NCBI RefSeq assembly: GCF_003977615.1
Contig: NZ_RYZR01000005.1
Coordinates: 434,001 to 498,000, forward strand
Origin: Dyella dinghuensis
Lineage (GTDB): Bacteria > Pseudomonadota > Gammaproteobacteria > Xanthomonadales > Rhodanobacteraceae
DNA length: 64,000 nt
Reading direction: 5' to 3'
This document shows, piece after piece, positions 28,221 through 37,463 of the stretch. Each line of letters begins with the position of its first letter. The first letter of the stretch is position 1. The translations under genes and the position numbers were made by a program. The notes beneath the pieces were generated by a model. That model searched no databases. It had not been told where the DNA came from and was given only the letters and a program-made list of their open reading frames with translations.

Positions 28221-28949
28221 GTGTGTTTCTCCCCAAGGAGTATTTGTAAGAAGTGGTGTTCGCAGATCTGTGATGCGTCCCAAAACAAGCGGCGACATGG
28301 CAGAGCCACGATGCACCAAACGCAAATCCAAAACGTGTCTTGCTGATTGCTTGTCTTACGTGCTGCCACGTTCCCCCGTTGCATGGCAGCGATGACACTT
28401 TCGCGACTCTTGTGTGCTCTGGGTCGCTCTTTTCTCCCCGTGTTCATTTCTATCATGCACTTCACATGATCGAAATATGACAGCAGCATGAAACAGATCA
28501 CATTCTGATGTAGGCGCAAAATGTTTCGTTTTTTTCGCGCACTCACGTTGCACATGTCGGCAACGACACACGCAAACGATTACATCACCCAATGATTTTT
28601 TTGATGCGCGCGCAACATGGTATCGGCATGACACACCAACATTGCGGCATAAAATCCGTATGCCGATGTTTGATGCAATGCAATCGAATGCACAGAAAAG
28701 AACCAACGCATTAGTCGATTAGCAATGTGAGTTCGCATGGGAATATCGATCAAAACGATAGAGCGTTAGCACGCAAAGGCCATAACGCTTTCAGGTCTGA
28801 AAAATCGCAGCTAAGTGTTTGAGGTCATTGGCAGCTTTAGTGATATCTTGAGCATCAGCGAAACGATTCCTGGACTGGGGAGTCCATCAGACGCTTAGCG
28901 TCTAGGAATTTTTCGTAGTTCGCGCTCACCGCCTATAAGGAAAACGAAC
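28221..28949. other. Long AT-rich divergent control region
   Basis: 729 bp between the divergent S53 peptidase and FadL-type genes. Short reading frames here have no family features and I do not call them. An inverted repeat atcggcat / atgccgat lies at 28622-28629 and 28660-28667. A possible promoter near 28820-28856 (TTGAGG, then a TATC-type -10) points at the FadL-type gene, whose leader holds a compact folded element listed separately. Confidence 0.45.
28865..28910 (+). promoter_or_regulatory. Three-way-junction leader element
   Basis: Three perfect short helices in 46 bases. The outer helix is 28866-28870 with 28905-28909, plus a wobble pair. Hairpin one is tggact / agtcca with a GGGG loop (28871-28886). 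Hairpin two is agacgc / gcgtct with a TTA loop (28889-28903). Linkers are 0, 2 and 1 bases. A T-run (28909-28913) follows directly, and the FadL-type ATG is 40 bases downstream. It could be a cis-regulatory RNA or an attenuator. I do not match it to a known riboswitch. Confidence 0.4.
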
Positions 28950-30308
28950 ATGACTCTTCGCCCCATGGTCCGCCATGGTTCGCTTGCCGTGGCTTTGCTT
29001 ACCGCGCTGACATTGCCTGTTATCGCCCATGCCGGTGCATTCCAATTACCGACTGACAATGCCGCAGGCTGGGCGCGTGCCGATGCAGGCGGCTCGCTTT
29101 TTCCGGACGATCCCACGGCTGCCTACAACAATCCCGCAGCGATGGCGTTTTTTACCGGCCCGATGTTTCAGCTCACCGGCATCCAGATCCGGCCCAGCGC
29201 CGTTTTTCACGGACAGACCGAAGACGTAGACGGCAATCCGACCACCGGCGGCAATCCCAACGGCTTTGGCAAGTTCGTTCCGTTTCCGAACTTCGCATGG
29301 GCGTTGCCAGTGAACGATCGTCTTACGCTAGGCGGCGCACTCACCGTGCCGTTCGGGCTGGAAAGCCAATACAACTCGTCGTGGCGCGGCCGCTACTTCG
29401 GCACCGAAACCTACCTTGAAACGGCTAACTTGAGTTTCTCGGCGAGCTTCAAGGTCAACGATCAATTTTCGCTCGGCCTGGGAGTACTCGGTCAGTACAC
29501 CAAGGCCTCGCTCGATACCGTGGCCGATGCTTACGGTGCAGCACAAGCGTTGTTTGGTATTCCGCTCCCACCGCAGCAGGCGGACGTGCAACTCAACGTC
29601 AATGCACGACGGAAGTTTTCCTTCGGTTATCTCGGCGGCTTGGTCTACAAACCCACCGACCGCGATACGTTCGGCATGAGTTATCACTCGCGCATCGATC
29701 AGACGCTGAGCGGTTCCTACAATCTTTACGGAAGTGCTGCCGGCAAACAGTTACTGGCCGAAGCGCCGTTGCTCGATCCGGCGTTGCCATCGATCAATCC
29801 GAATGGCGGCCCAGTCAGCGCCGTATTCGATACACCGGCCTTTGCCAGCACAGACTGGTTGCACGTATTCACCGATCGACTGTCCATCGCCGGCACCATC
29901 AAATGGACGCAATGGTCCAGCTTCCAGGACCTCGTGCTGACATCGAAGGGCCAGACAATTTTCGCGCTGCCGGAACATTTCAAGAACAGCATGATGTATG
30001 CCGTCGGTGGCGACTACAAACTCAACGATGCATGGACCTTGCATGCAGGCGTTGGCTTTGACGAAACCCCGACCAACGCCACCGACCGTGATCCTCGTGT
30101 GCCAGATGCCGATCGCAAACTGCTTGGCTTCGGCGTGGGATACAAGGTCAGTGAAAAACTCAGCTTCGATGTCGGCTATCAGCACGAGTTCGTCAACAAC
30201 GCACAGGTGCATATGACCAATCAGCCGATTCTTGGTGCAAGCTCGATCAACGGTTATTTCGTTGATACCGGCGATATCCTGAGCCTGACTGGCACGTATC
30301 GCTTCTGA
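28950..30308 (+). CDS. OmpP1/FadL-family outer-membrane transporter
   Basis: A 452-residue outer-membrane beta barrel that takes up long-chain fatty acids or other hydrophobic compounds. A signal peptide ends at VIAHAG. The mature start GAFQLPTDNAAGWARADAG and the NNPAAMAFF motif are the FadL hallmarks (hatch region with the NPA triplet). The last residues, LTGTYRF, end in Phe as barrels do. A ribosome site (aagga) precedes the ATG. It is preceded by the structured leader and is convergent with the TonB-dependent receptor, with only 7 bp between stops. Confidence 0.92.
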   Translation: MTLRPMVRHGSLAVALLTALTLPVIAHAGAFQLPTDNAAGWARADAGGSLFPDDPTAAYNNPAAMAFFTGPMFQLTGIQIRPSAVFHGQTEDVDGNPTTGGNPNGFGKFVPFPNFAWALPVNDRLTLGGALTVPFGLESQYNSSWRGRYFGTETYLETANLSFSASFKVNDQFSLGLGVLGQYTKASLDTVADAYGAAQALFGIPLPPQQADVQLNVNARRKFSFGYLGGLVYKPTDRDTFGMSYHSRIDQTLSGSYNLYGSAAGKQLLAEAPLLDPALPSINPNGGPVSAVFDTPAFASTDWLHVFTDRLSIAGTIKWTQWSSFQDLVLTSKGQTIFALPEHFKNSMMYAVGGDYKLNDAWTLHAGVGFDETPTNATDRDPRVPDADRKLLGFGVGYKVSEKLSFDVGYQHEFVNNAQVHMTNQPILGASSINGYFVDTGDILSLTGTYRF

Positions 30309-30315
30309 GATTGCG

Positions 30316-32757
30316 TCAGAATGCCCACGCACCACTCAACAAATAGGTGCGTCGATTGTGTAGCGGCACAAACGTTTCATTGAAATACGTGCCGTAGAGA
30401 TTACGATCAAAAAGATTCTTCACGCCCAATGTCACACTCCAGCGTTGCGTGCGATAAGACACATTCGCCGCAACGCTGGCTTGGCCAGGGATCTGAATGT
30501 AGTTGAGGTAATCCACGGTCTCTCCAAGGCTGCGACTGCGCGCCAATACACCGGCTGCCACTCCCCACCCTTGGAGTGGGGCATTCTGAAAGGAATAGCT
30601 ACCCCACACGCTGAAAAGCTGTCGCGGAGCTGCACTCGCAGGCGTTCCGTCATGATTCTGGATCAATGCATTGGTGTAGCTCGAACTGATTTCCAAGCCG
30701 CGCGTCACCTGTCCGTTGAATTCAACCTCGACGCCTTTGTCAGTCTGACCGGGCCCAGGCATTACATAAAACGGTTCGAACGCTAGGATGTCGTAACTGT
30801 GATCAAGCATGATGCGATACGCAGCAACGGTGAGACGTGCACGGTTATCGAATAAATCGAACTTGCTTCCCACTTCTATTTGACGCGACAAAATGACAGG
30901 TAGCGGCCGCCCATCCTTGCCGAGATAGGTATTGGGCGCAAAACCATTGGATGTACTTGCGTAAAGCGAGATGTTCGGCTTGATTCTGTATACGAGACCG
31001 AAGCTTGGCACCCACTGTACCTTCTCCTGATTCCACGGCGCACCATCCGGGTACTCCGTTTGCAACTCATAGACCGACCGCCGCCACGCCAATAAAAGTT
31101 GCCACTGCGTTCCCAGCGAGACTTGATCTTGAATGAAGAAGCCACTCTGTGTCGTCCATGGATAGCCCGACTGATAACCCAGTGCATAGTCGCCGGGTGA
31201 AAGTACCGACGCAGGTGGCGGTAGCGCACCGCCAGTAAAAATGTTGTACGGGATGCTATTGCTCAACACATCCGTAATACCGCCTACCTGTACACGCGAA
31301 TAGTCGTAGCCAAGCGTCACGGTATGCTGCATCCATCCGTGTCCAAAGGCTCCGACAACATCATTCTGCAGGGCGTAATAGGCGTCCTTGTACCAATAGT
31401 CCTCGGCTATTGCCGTTGTGTCGCCGTTCGGTTCGGTGCCATACAACTGCCAATCCTGCTCGTTGGACGATTCGCGGACATATTGTGCACGGCTGCGAAA
31501 TGTCCAGACATCGTTGAAGCGATGCTCGTACAAGTAATACAGGCGCCGCGAATTGATCTCGTTGTGATCACCTGGATTGTCCAGAAGAATACCTGGCGGC
31601 GACGCCGAGGAGACGCTGCCGTTAAACAGCAGCACATGATCCGGGATCGGCAAGCGATCCATCATCAAGGAAAAACCAGCGACAAAGGTGGTGTTTGCCG
31701 TCGCCCATCCGATTGATGGCGCAACGTAACGCTCGCGCTGCCCACGCATCCCTTGCGGCGTGTGATCGGCAACATCGCCATTGAGGATCAGGCGATAGCT
31801 CCATGTCTTGCTGTTATTCAATGCTCCAGCCAGATCAAGACCAAGTTGCTTTTGGCCATCCTGGCCGATGGAAAATGTCAGCACATGGATCGGATCAGCC
31901 TGCGGCTTTTTAAGCACGACGTTGACCAAGCCACCGAAATCGTTGCTGTCATTGTCATCGCCAAGAATTTGCTGCGGCCCTTTGAGCACCTCGACTCGCT
32001 CCACGCCTATCAATGGCGGGAATTCACCGACACCAGAAACGCTATTCGGCAAACCGTCGGTCATACCGTTGCCTGTCACGAAACCGCGCACATCGAAAGT
32101 GGGCAGCCCATTTGAGGTGTCGTAATACAACACGCCTGAGACGTTCTGTACGGCATCGGCAACGGTTTGCAATTGCTGCGATTGAAGCAGCCCTTGCGTG
32201 ACGATTCCCACGGATTGCGCTATGTCGAGCGGATCGGAAAGCGTGCGCGCGGGGCCGCTAATCACATCGCCCATGTAGCTCACATCTTTGTTGATGACAC
32301 CGATAGCTTGAACGGGAGGAAGCAATGTCGCCGCTGTTGATCCGTTGGCCGACCTGGACGTTGCGTCTGTCGCTTTTGCAGACACGGTCATCGTCGGCTT
32401 GATGACCACCGTGCGTGCATCCACAAAATCAAACGTCAGGTCGGTACCTTTCAACAATTGCGTCAATGCCGCTCGCACATCCAACGTACCCGACACCGTT
32501 TGCGAACGCATGCCAGCCACGGTTTCACCGGCCGTGAGCACCTGCATATCGGCTTGTTTACCAAAGGCGATCAAGGCCGTGGAGAGCGATTGCGCAGGTA
32601 TCAAAAAGCGCACACCAACAGGCTGCACAGCCGCGGCAGGCGGTGCAGCGAGGGCGCTCATCGAGGCAAGCAACATTGTCAGGCAGCCGTAAGCCGGCAG
32701 CCAGGCAAACCGGCTCATGACATACACAAATCTTTGACGATGTCTTGAGTCTGACAT
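30316..32757 (-). CDS. TonB-dependent siderophore receptor with N-terminal signalling (STN) domain
   Basis: An 813-residue outer-membrane receptor of the FecA/FpvA type. After a signal peptide (LPAYGCLTMLLASMSALAAP) comes an STN domain (ALIAFGKQADMQVL to LTFDFVDARTVVIKP), then a plug (DAVQNVSGVLYYDTSNGL, FDVRGF) and a 22-strand barrel ending in SGAWAF. The STN domain passes the ligand signal to the FecR-like protein encoded just upstream. The start may be 32757 or an ATG at 32718. The ligand, probably a ferric siderophore, is unknown. Confidence 0.92.
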   Translation of the reverse strand: MSDSRHRQRFVYVMSRFAWLPAYGCLTMLLASMSALAAPPAAAVQPVGVRFLIPAQSLSTALIAFGKQADMQVLTAGETVAGMRSQTVSGTLDVRAALTQLLKGTDLTFDFVDARTVVIKPTMTVSAKATDATSRSANGSTAATLLPPVQAIGVINKDVSYMGDVISGPARTLSDPLDIAQSVGIVTQGLLQSQQLQTVADAVQNVSGVLYYDTSNGLPTFDVRGFVTGNGMTDGLPNSVSGVGEFPPLIGVERVEVLKGPQQILGDDNDSNDFGGLVNVVLKKPQADPIHVLTFSIGQDGQKQLGLDLAGALNNSKTWSYRLILNGDVADHTPQGMRGQRERYVAPSIGWATANTTFVAGFSLMMDRLPIPDHVLLFNGSVSSASPPGILLDNPGDHNEINSRRLYYLYEHRFNDVWTFRSRAQYVRESSNEQDWQLYGTEPNGDTTAIAEDYWYKDAYYALQNDVVGAFGHGWMQHTVTLGYDYSRVQVGGITDVLSNSIPYNIFTGGALPPPASVLSPGDYALGYQSGYPWTTQSGFFIQDQVSLGTQWQLLLAWRRSVYELQTEYPDGAPWNQEKVQWVPSFGLVYRIKPNISLYASTSNGFAPNTYLGKDGRPLPVILSRQIEVGSKFDLFDNRARLTVAAYRIMLDHSYDILAFEPFYVMPGPGQTDKGVEVEFNGQVTRGLEISSSYTNALIQNHDGTPASAAPRQLFSVWGSYSFQNAPLQGWGVAAGVLARSRSLGETVDYLNYIQIPGQASVAANVSYRTQRWSVTLGVKNLFDRNLYGTYFNETFVPLHNRRTYLLSGAWAF

Positions 32758-32809
32758 GCCGCGCGCAAGTTTTCACGCGCGGCGAGATGCCGCATATCGC
32801 TATGGCATA

Positions 32810-33808
32810 TCAACGATGCGCAGCGGGATGCTCGTCGGACAGGATGACCTGATTTCCATGCGTATCGACGCGCAACGGATACAGCTTTGGCAGCGCATCG
32901 AGCCAGCTGTCGATGGCATCCGTACGAATCAGGCCGGTGTAGGTGAGCGTGTCCAGATCCGTATCGGCGATCTGCACGGGTTGCCGGCTGTAGCGATTCA
33001 AGTTCGCGATGACCACGCTCAACGGTTCGTCGACAAATTCCAGCCGATGGTCCTGCCAGCCCGTCGCCTGTTCGGCCGTCATGCTGCCCATGCTCATCGC
33101 CGACGTATTGGGGTCATAGGACACCAGCTGGCCTGCCGTCACTTCCAGCGTACCGCCCTGGCTCGCACCGGGTTTCTGGCTGATGTTGGAAACCTGCACG
33201 CGACCCTGCGTGACAGCAATCGTCACGCGATCACCCGTGCGGCGCACGTCGAAAGCCGTCCCGATATCGCGAACAGAGATGTCACCCGCGCCCACGACAA
33301 ATGGACGGCTATTGTCGTGCACCACCGTGAAGAAGGCTTCACCGCTGGTCAAATCAATCTGACGCTGCCCGCGACTGAAGTGTGTCGTCATGGTCGATGC
33401 CGCACCCAAGGCGACTTGCGTGCCATCCGGCAAAGTAAAGTCGCGGTTTTGCGCGACCGCGCTGTTGTAGACCTCGATGTTGACGCGGTTGAGCGAGATC
33501 CATGTGATATACGCACCACCCAACACGACGGCGACAAACGAGGCCGCCGCTGCAAGCGGCATCCATCGACGCTGTGGCGCAACCGTACGGCCAAATGCTT
33601 TGATCAAGCCCTGCCGCGTCACGCTATCCAGCGAACCGAGCTGACTGGCCAACTGGTTCACGCGCTCGAACGCTTCCAGATGGCGTCGGTCTTCGCCGGT
33701 CCATGCAAGCCACTGTTCGATCGTTTCGCCTTCGGCATCGGGCGCACGTAATCGCACCCACCAATCGGCGGCGGCATGCAAGATAGGGTCTTGCTTGCTC
33801 TTGGCCAT
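32810..33808 (-). CDS. FecR-family anti-sigma regulator
   Basis: A 332-residue single-span inner-membrane protein. The cytosolic N-terminus has the DUF4880-type block HAAADWWVRLRAPDAEGE and GEDRRHLEAFERV. A membrane helix (MPLAAAASFVAVVLGGAYITWI) is followed by the periplasmic FecR domain (YNSAVAQNRDFTLPDGTQVALGA, then GEAFFTVVHDNSRPFVVGAG). It senses the STN domain of the receptor and controls the sigma factor. The ATG at 33808 overlaps the sigma-factor stop (TAATG); the longer frame to 33844 is out of family register. Confidence 0.92.
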   Translation of the reverse strand: MAKSKQDPILHAAADWWVRLRAPDAEGETIEQWLAWTGEDRRHLEAFERVNQLASQLGSLDSVTRQGLIKAFGRTVAPQRRWMPLAAAASFVAVVLGGAYITWISLNRVNIEVYNSAVAQNRDFTLPDGTQVALGAASTMTTHFSRGQRQIDLTSGEAFFTVVHDNSRPFVVGAGDISVRDIGTAFDVRRTGDRVTIAVTQGRVQVSNISQKPGASQGGTLEVTAGQLVSYDPNTSAMSMGSMTAEQATGWQDHRLEFVDEPLSVVIANLNRYSRQPVQIADTDLDTLTYTGLIRTDAIDSWLDALPKLYPLRVDTHGNQVILSDEHPAAHR

Positions 33809-34332
33809 TACGGCATCTCCTGTTCGTCGACCATCGCGCGGCAATGCGCCAAGGCGTTGGTGACGTGATAGCGCACCATGCGCTCACTCAGATTCATAGT
33901 CTGCGCGACAGATCCAAAGTCGCGCCCCTCGATAACGTGCAATACGAATGCCTGACTCGTCTTGGGCGGCAACTCACTCAATGCTTTGCGAAGACCGGCA
34001 ACCTGTTCCACCGCTATCGCATGATGAACCGGCGACTCCTCGGCCATCGGTTCGTCCTGCGATTGTCCAGCCACAAAATCACCGCGTACTTTTCGTTTGC
34101 GCAAACGATCGATGGCGAGGTTGCCTGCGATCCGGAACAGATAACTGCGCAGCGATTCCACGTCCTCGCGGTTGTCCAGCGTAAGCATGCGCAGATAGGC
34201 ATCCTGCGCGACTTCCTGCGCGTCGGAATGCGAATTCAGCCGGCACTGAAGGAACGCGATCAGCGCACGGTTATGCTCGCGGAACAGTTTTTCGATCTCT
34301 TCCACGTGCTCCGACAGCGTCACGGTCGTCAT
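33808..34332 (-). CDS. ECF RNA polymerase sigma factor, FecI-like
   Basis: A 174-residue sigma-70 family factor: region 2 with FLQCRLNSHSDAQEVAQDAYLRML and SYLFRIAGNLAIDRLRKRK, region 4 with LRKALSELPPKTSQAFVLHVIEGRDFGSVAQTMNLSERMVRYH. It would direct transcription of the receptor gene when iron-siderophore binds. I chose the ATG at 34332; a TTG at 34365 would add 11 residues and overlap the VirK-type gene. It is translationally coupled to the FecR gene. Confidence 0.9.
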   Translation of the reverse strand: MTTVTLSEHVEEIEKLFREHNRALIAFLQCRLNSHSDAQEVAQDAYLRMLTLDNREDVESLRSYLFRIAGNLAIDRLRKRKVRGDFVAGQSQDEPMAEESPVHHAIAVEQVAGLRKALSELPPKTSQAFVLHVIEGRDFGSVAQTMNLSERMVRYHVTNALAHCRAMVDEQEMP

Positions 34333-34352
34333 ACCTTCGAAGGCCAAGGCAC

Positions 34353-35501
34353 TCAGCTTACCCAAGATGATTCCGGAAGGAAGTTATGTAACGGTTGGTT
34401 GGCCGCAGGCTGCTCCTTTACCAAGGCGATCGCCCGTGGCACGGGTTGCCCCAGGGCCTCCGTCACCAGGTTTTCGGCCTGCAGACGAAGCGCCTCGCGG
34501 CGGCGGAAAGCGGAACGATGATTGCTGGGTACCTCGGCCTCCGACTTGTGTGGCATGGACCGTGGCAGCGCATACCAGCCGCCATGCATCACGCGTCCGT
34601 GCTGCTCTTCCCAGAAGGCGTCGTAATCGGCATGGAGCGGGCGGCCGGCCCGGCGCAGCGGATGCGCATCGTTGCTGATCGCGTCGATCTCCTTGATGCC
34701 GTAGTGGCGCGCAAAGGCATACACCAGCGACAGCATCAGCTGCTTCGGGCGCATGCCGTGCAAATTGCGCGTCAGCGTGCGCACAACGTCTTTGGCGTTT
34801 TCACCATGTGGACCTTGCAGGCACCCAATGACGATGCGTGGCCGCTCGCCAACGATGGAGAACACGATCCGATAGAGCGGATGACCATGAACATCGTTGA
34901 GCTGCAGGCACAGTTCACCCTCGCAACCCTTGAAGATCGGCGGGCGCAGGCACACACCCAGCAAGGAGCCATCCTTGGCGACCAACATTCCCAAACTTGC
35001 GTGGCCTTTGGCGTAAATCGCGTCAAACAACTCGCGCGGGAATTGCGACAAGGTGAAGCGATAGTGCTGCGAGATGCTATCGATGCGCTCTCGGCGATGC
35101 CATTGCACGTTCACATAACGATGCATGTGACGTTCCAGCAAACGCGGATCGCGGCGACGGTAAGCGCGCATCTGCGGAGTCGCCTGGATAAAAGCGAGAA
35201 ACTGCGCCTGACGAAACGGCATGCACGCCATGCGCACGACATACTTCAGGCCTGTCACCACACGCTTGTACCAGGCGCCGCTCCAATCCTTGCGATGACG
35301 CATCGAGTGCAGCAGGTTCACGAACGTGCCCGAATGCGCCCGATCCGTGGCACTCGCCATGGCGGCGCAATAATCCTCGACGAGAAGCTTCGTCTGGCCG
35401 CCGCGCTGCGATTCGGGCGCGGAAGCACCAGGGGGAAGAAAAGCTTCGATGCCGACACCCAGAACTCCGGCGGGTGGTTGGTTGTGCTTGTTCAAGGCCA
35501 T
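34353..35501 (-). CDS. VirK/YbjX-family protein (DUF535)
   Basis: A 382-residue protein with the DUF535 core: QYHRFTLSQFPRE-like region at IDSISQHYRFTLSQFP, YRIVFSIV, IVIGCLQGPHGENAKDVVR and GMRPKQLMLSLVYAFARHYGI, ending with ADYDAFWEEQHG. Family members are tied to virulence and peptide resistance in enterobacteria, but the biochemical role is unknown. It lies 20 bp upstream of the FecI-like gene in the same direction and is probably co-transcribed with it. No signal peptide or membrane segment is evident. Confidence 0.85.
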   Translation of the reverse strand: MALNKHNQPPAGVLGVGIEAFLPPGASAPESQRGGQTKLLVEDYCAAMASATDRAHSGTFVNLLHSMRHRKDWSGAWYKRVVTGLKYVVRMACMPFRQAQFLAFIQATPQMRAYRRRDPRLLERHMHRYVNVQWHRRERIDSISQHYRFTLSQFPRELFDAIYAKGHASLGMLVAKDGSLLGVCLRPPIFKGCEGELCLQLNDVHGHPLYRIVFSIVGERPRIVIGCLQGPHGENAKDVVRTLTRNLHGMRPKQLMLSLVYAFARHYGIKEIDAISNDAHPLRRAGRPLHADYDAFWEEQHGRVMHGGWYALPRSMPHKSEAEVPSNHRSAFRRREALRLQAENLVTEALGQPVPRAIALVKEQPAANQPLHNFLPESSWVS

Positions 35502-35577
35502 CGTCTCGGGAAACCGTTGCAGTCCTCCTAAGACGTTTCAGGGCGCGGATTTTGAAATGCGGGGAAAGGACCGGAAA

Positions 35578-36357
35578 TTACAGGGTTTGGGGGTGGCGAA
35601 GCCGGTATTCCCCGTAACCGACATAAACGCTCCCTGCCAGCACCATCAGCGCCAGCAGGTACCAGGTGATCAAATAGCTGAGATGATTATTCGGGAAGTT
35701 GATGACGGTCAGGCCGCCTTCGGGCCAGGACGGATGATCGGCATCGTGTGGTGTCGCATCGGCATCGACGAAATACGGTGCGACATCCTTCAATCCGCGC
35801 GCCGTAGCGATAGCGGGAACATCGCGGGTGTACCAACTGTTTTTCGCCGGATCGTTATGGCGCATGAATGCGGACGGCTCGCTCATGCGCAGTAAACCGG
35901 TGATCGTCACCTCGTCGCTTGGCCCCACTGCGCAATGCCCATCGCGGCCGCACCAATCAGCCGGAGCGAAACCGCGATTGATCAGGACGATGGAGCCATC
36001 GGCCATGCGCAACGGCGTGACGACCCAGAAACCGCTGCCTTCATCCGTGGCCGTCCACACCAGCGTCTGACGATCGTTCAGAAGCGTGCCGGAGAGGCTG
36101 ACGTGCCTGTATTCGTCGTCTTCGGCATTCACGCTGGCCCATTGATTCGAACCTGGCGCGGCAACGGGTGGTGCGTGCACGCGCTGATTTACATGCGCGA
36201 TCAGCTCACGCTTCCACGCAAGCCGTCGGACCTGCCAATTGCCCAGCAAAATAAAACCGGTAAAAAGTGCCAGACCGAACATGGCAAGCAACGTCAAAGC
36301 AAACGGACCACGCGGGCCACGCACGACATCTTCGGCGGGAACAGTTTGTTGAGGCAT
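35578..36357 (-). CDS. SURF1-family cytochrome oxidase biogenesis protein
   Basis: A 259-residue inner-membrane protein with the SURF1 layout: an N-terminal membrane helix (LTLLAMFGLALFTGFILLGNWQVRRLAWKREL), a periplasmic domain containing GSGFWVVTPLRMADGSIVLINRGF, and a C-terminal helix (YLITWYLLALMVLAGSVYVGY). SURF1 helps insert haem into haem-copper oxidases. It sits about 70 bp behind cyoD and likely belongs to the oxidase operon. Confidence 0.9.
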   Translation of the reverse strand: MPQQTVPAEDVVRGPRGPFALTLLAMFGLALFTGFILLGNWQVRRLAWKRELIAHVNQRVHAPPVAAPGSNQWASVNAEDDEYRHVSLSGTLLNDRQTLVWTATDEGSGFWVVTPLRMADGSIVLINRGFAPADWCGRDGHCAVGPSDEVTITGLLRMSEPSAFMRHNDPAKNSWYTRDVPAIATARGLKDVAPYFVDADATPHDADHPSWPEGGLTVINFPNNHLSYLITWYLLALMVLAGSVYVGYGEYRLRHPQTL

Positions 36358-36426
36358 ACAGCAATGATCGCATGAGCCGCATGCGATGTCCCTGCCGGCG
36401 GTTTTAGCGCGACATGTTGCCGCCTG

Positions 36427-36828
36427 TCACGGCTCGTTTCGTGCGTTCTGCATGGTCCAGGGCATCATGTTGTCGTTGAGGTGATACATGATCCAGATCG
36501 AACCGCTCAGCGTGATCACCACCAGCACCACCGTAAACACGAACGCCAGCATGTTCCAGCCGCCTTCGGACTTCGTGCTCATATGCAGGAAGTAGATCAT
36601 GTGCACCACGATCTGAATGCCTGCAAGAAGAAGTATCAGCGCATCGGCCGGCCCCGATTTTGCAAACGCACCGCTCATCACCAGAAAAAACGGAATGAAG
36701 GTGAGAATCGCCGCCAGCCCAAAACCCGTCATGTAACCTTTCAGCGTGACGTGAATCGCTTCCACGCCATCGTGTTCGGTGTCGTGTTCGTCATGATGAT
36801 CGTGCGGCGAGTCGGTGGGCGCACTCAT
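36427..36828 (-). CDS. cyoD: Cytochrome bo ubiquinol oxidase subunit IV
   Basis: A 133-residue protein with a His/Asp-rich N-terminus and three membrane helices (YMTGFGLAAILTFIPFFLVM, ILLLAGIQIVVHMIYFLHM, LAFVFTVVLVVITLSGSIWIMYHL), matching CyoD. The ATG at 36828 overlaps the cyoC stop by four bases; longer frames read through cyoC. It assists assembly of the oxidase core. Confidence 0.93.
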   Translation of the reverse strand: MSAPTDSPHDHHDEHDTEHDGVEAIHVTLKGYMTGFGLAAILTFIPFFLVMSGAFAKSGPADALILLLAGIQIVVHMIYFLHMSTKSEGGWNMLAFVFTVVLVVITLSGSIWIMYHLNDNMMPWTMQNARNEP

Positions 36829-37463
36829 GGCAACACTCCCATCAGATAGACGAAGCTGAAAACGCCCACCCAGATCAGATCCAGGAAGTGCCAGAACATA
36901 GACAGGCACATCAACCGGCGTTTGTTCGCGGGAATAAGGCCTTTCTTGCTCACCTGCACCATCAGGGTAACCAGCCAGATCAAGCCGCACGTCACGTGCA
37001 ATCCGTGCGTGCCGACCAGGGTGAAGAACGAGGACAGGAAGGCACTGCGTTGCGGACCGGCACCGATCGAGATGAGGTGCGCGAACTCCGTCAGCTCCAG
37101 CCCGATAAAGCCCGCGCCGAGGAGCCCAGTGATGGCGAGCCACATCATCATCAGGCCCTGCCGGTTCGCCCTCATCTCAAGCACCGCAAAACCGTAGGTG
37201 ATCGAGGAGAACAACAGCAACGTCGTGTTGAGCGCGACGATCGGCAACTCCAGCACCTGGGCTGCTGTTGGCCCTCCCGCATATTCGCGCCCCAGCACAC
37301 CGAACGTGGCGAACAGGCACGCGAAGATGAGGCAGTCGCTCATCAGGTAGATCCAGAACCCGAGCAGCGTGCCGTTGGGCGCGTGATAGTCGCCGCTCGC
37401 GTGGAAATCCAGCGTCTGCGACGCGCCGTTATCCGCAGTCATGGTGGTCGACATATCAGACAT
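36825..37463 (-). CDS. cyoC: Cytochrome bo ubiquinol oxidase subunit III
   Basis: A 212-residue membrane subunit with five helices. [21 protein letters not shown] and [19 protein letters not shown] are typical of CyoC. The ATG at 37463 overlaps the cyoB stop by eight bases; an ATG at 37454 is also possible. It lies between cyoB and cyoD in an overlapping gene string. Confidence 0.93.
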   Translation of the reverse strand: MSDMSTTMTADNGASQTLDFHASGDYHAPNGTLLGFWIYLMSDCLIFACLFATFGVLGREYAGGPTAAQVLELPIVALNTTLLLFSSITYGFAVLEMRANRQGLMMMWLAITGLLGAGFIGLELTEFAHLISIGAGPQRSAFLSSFFTLVGTHGLHVTCGLIWLVTLMVQVSKKGLIPANKRRLMCLSMFWHFLDLIWVGVFSFVYLMGVLP

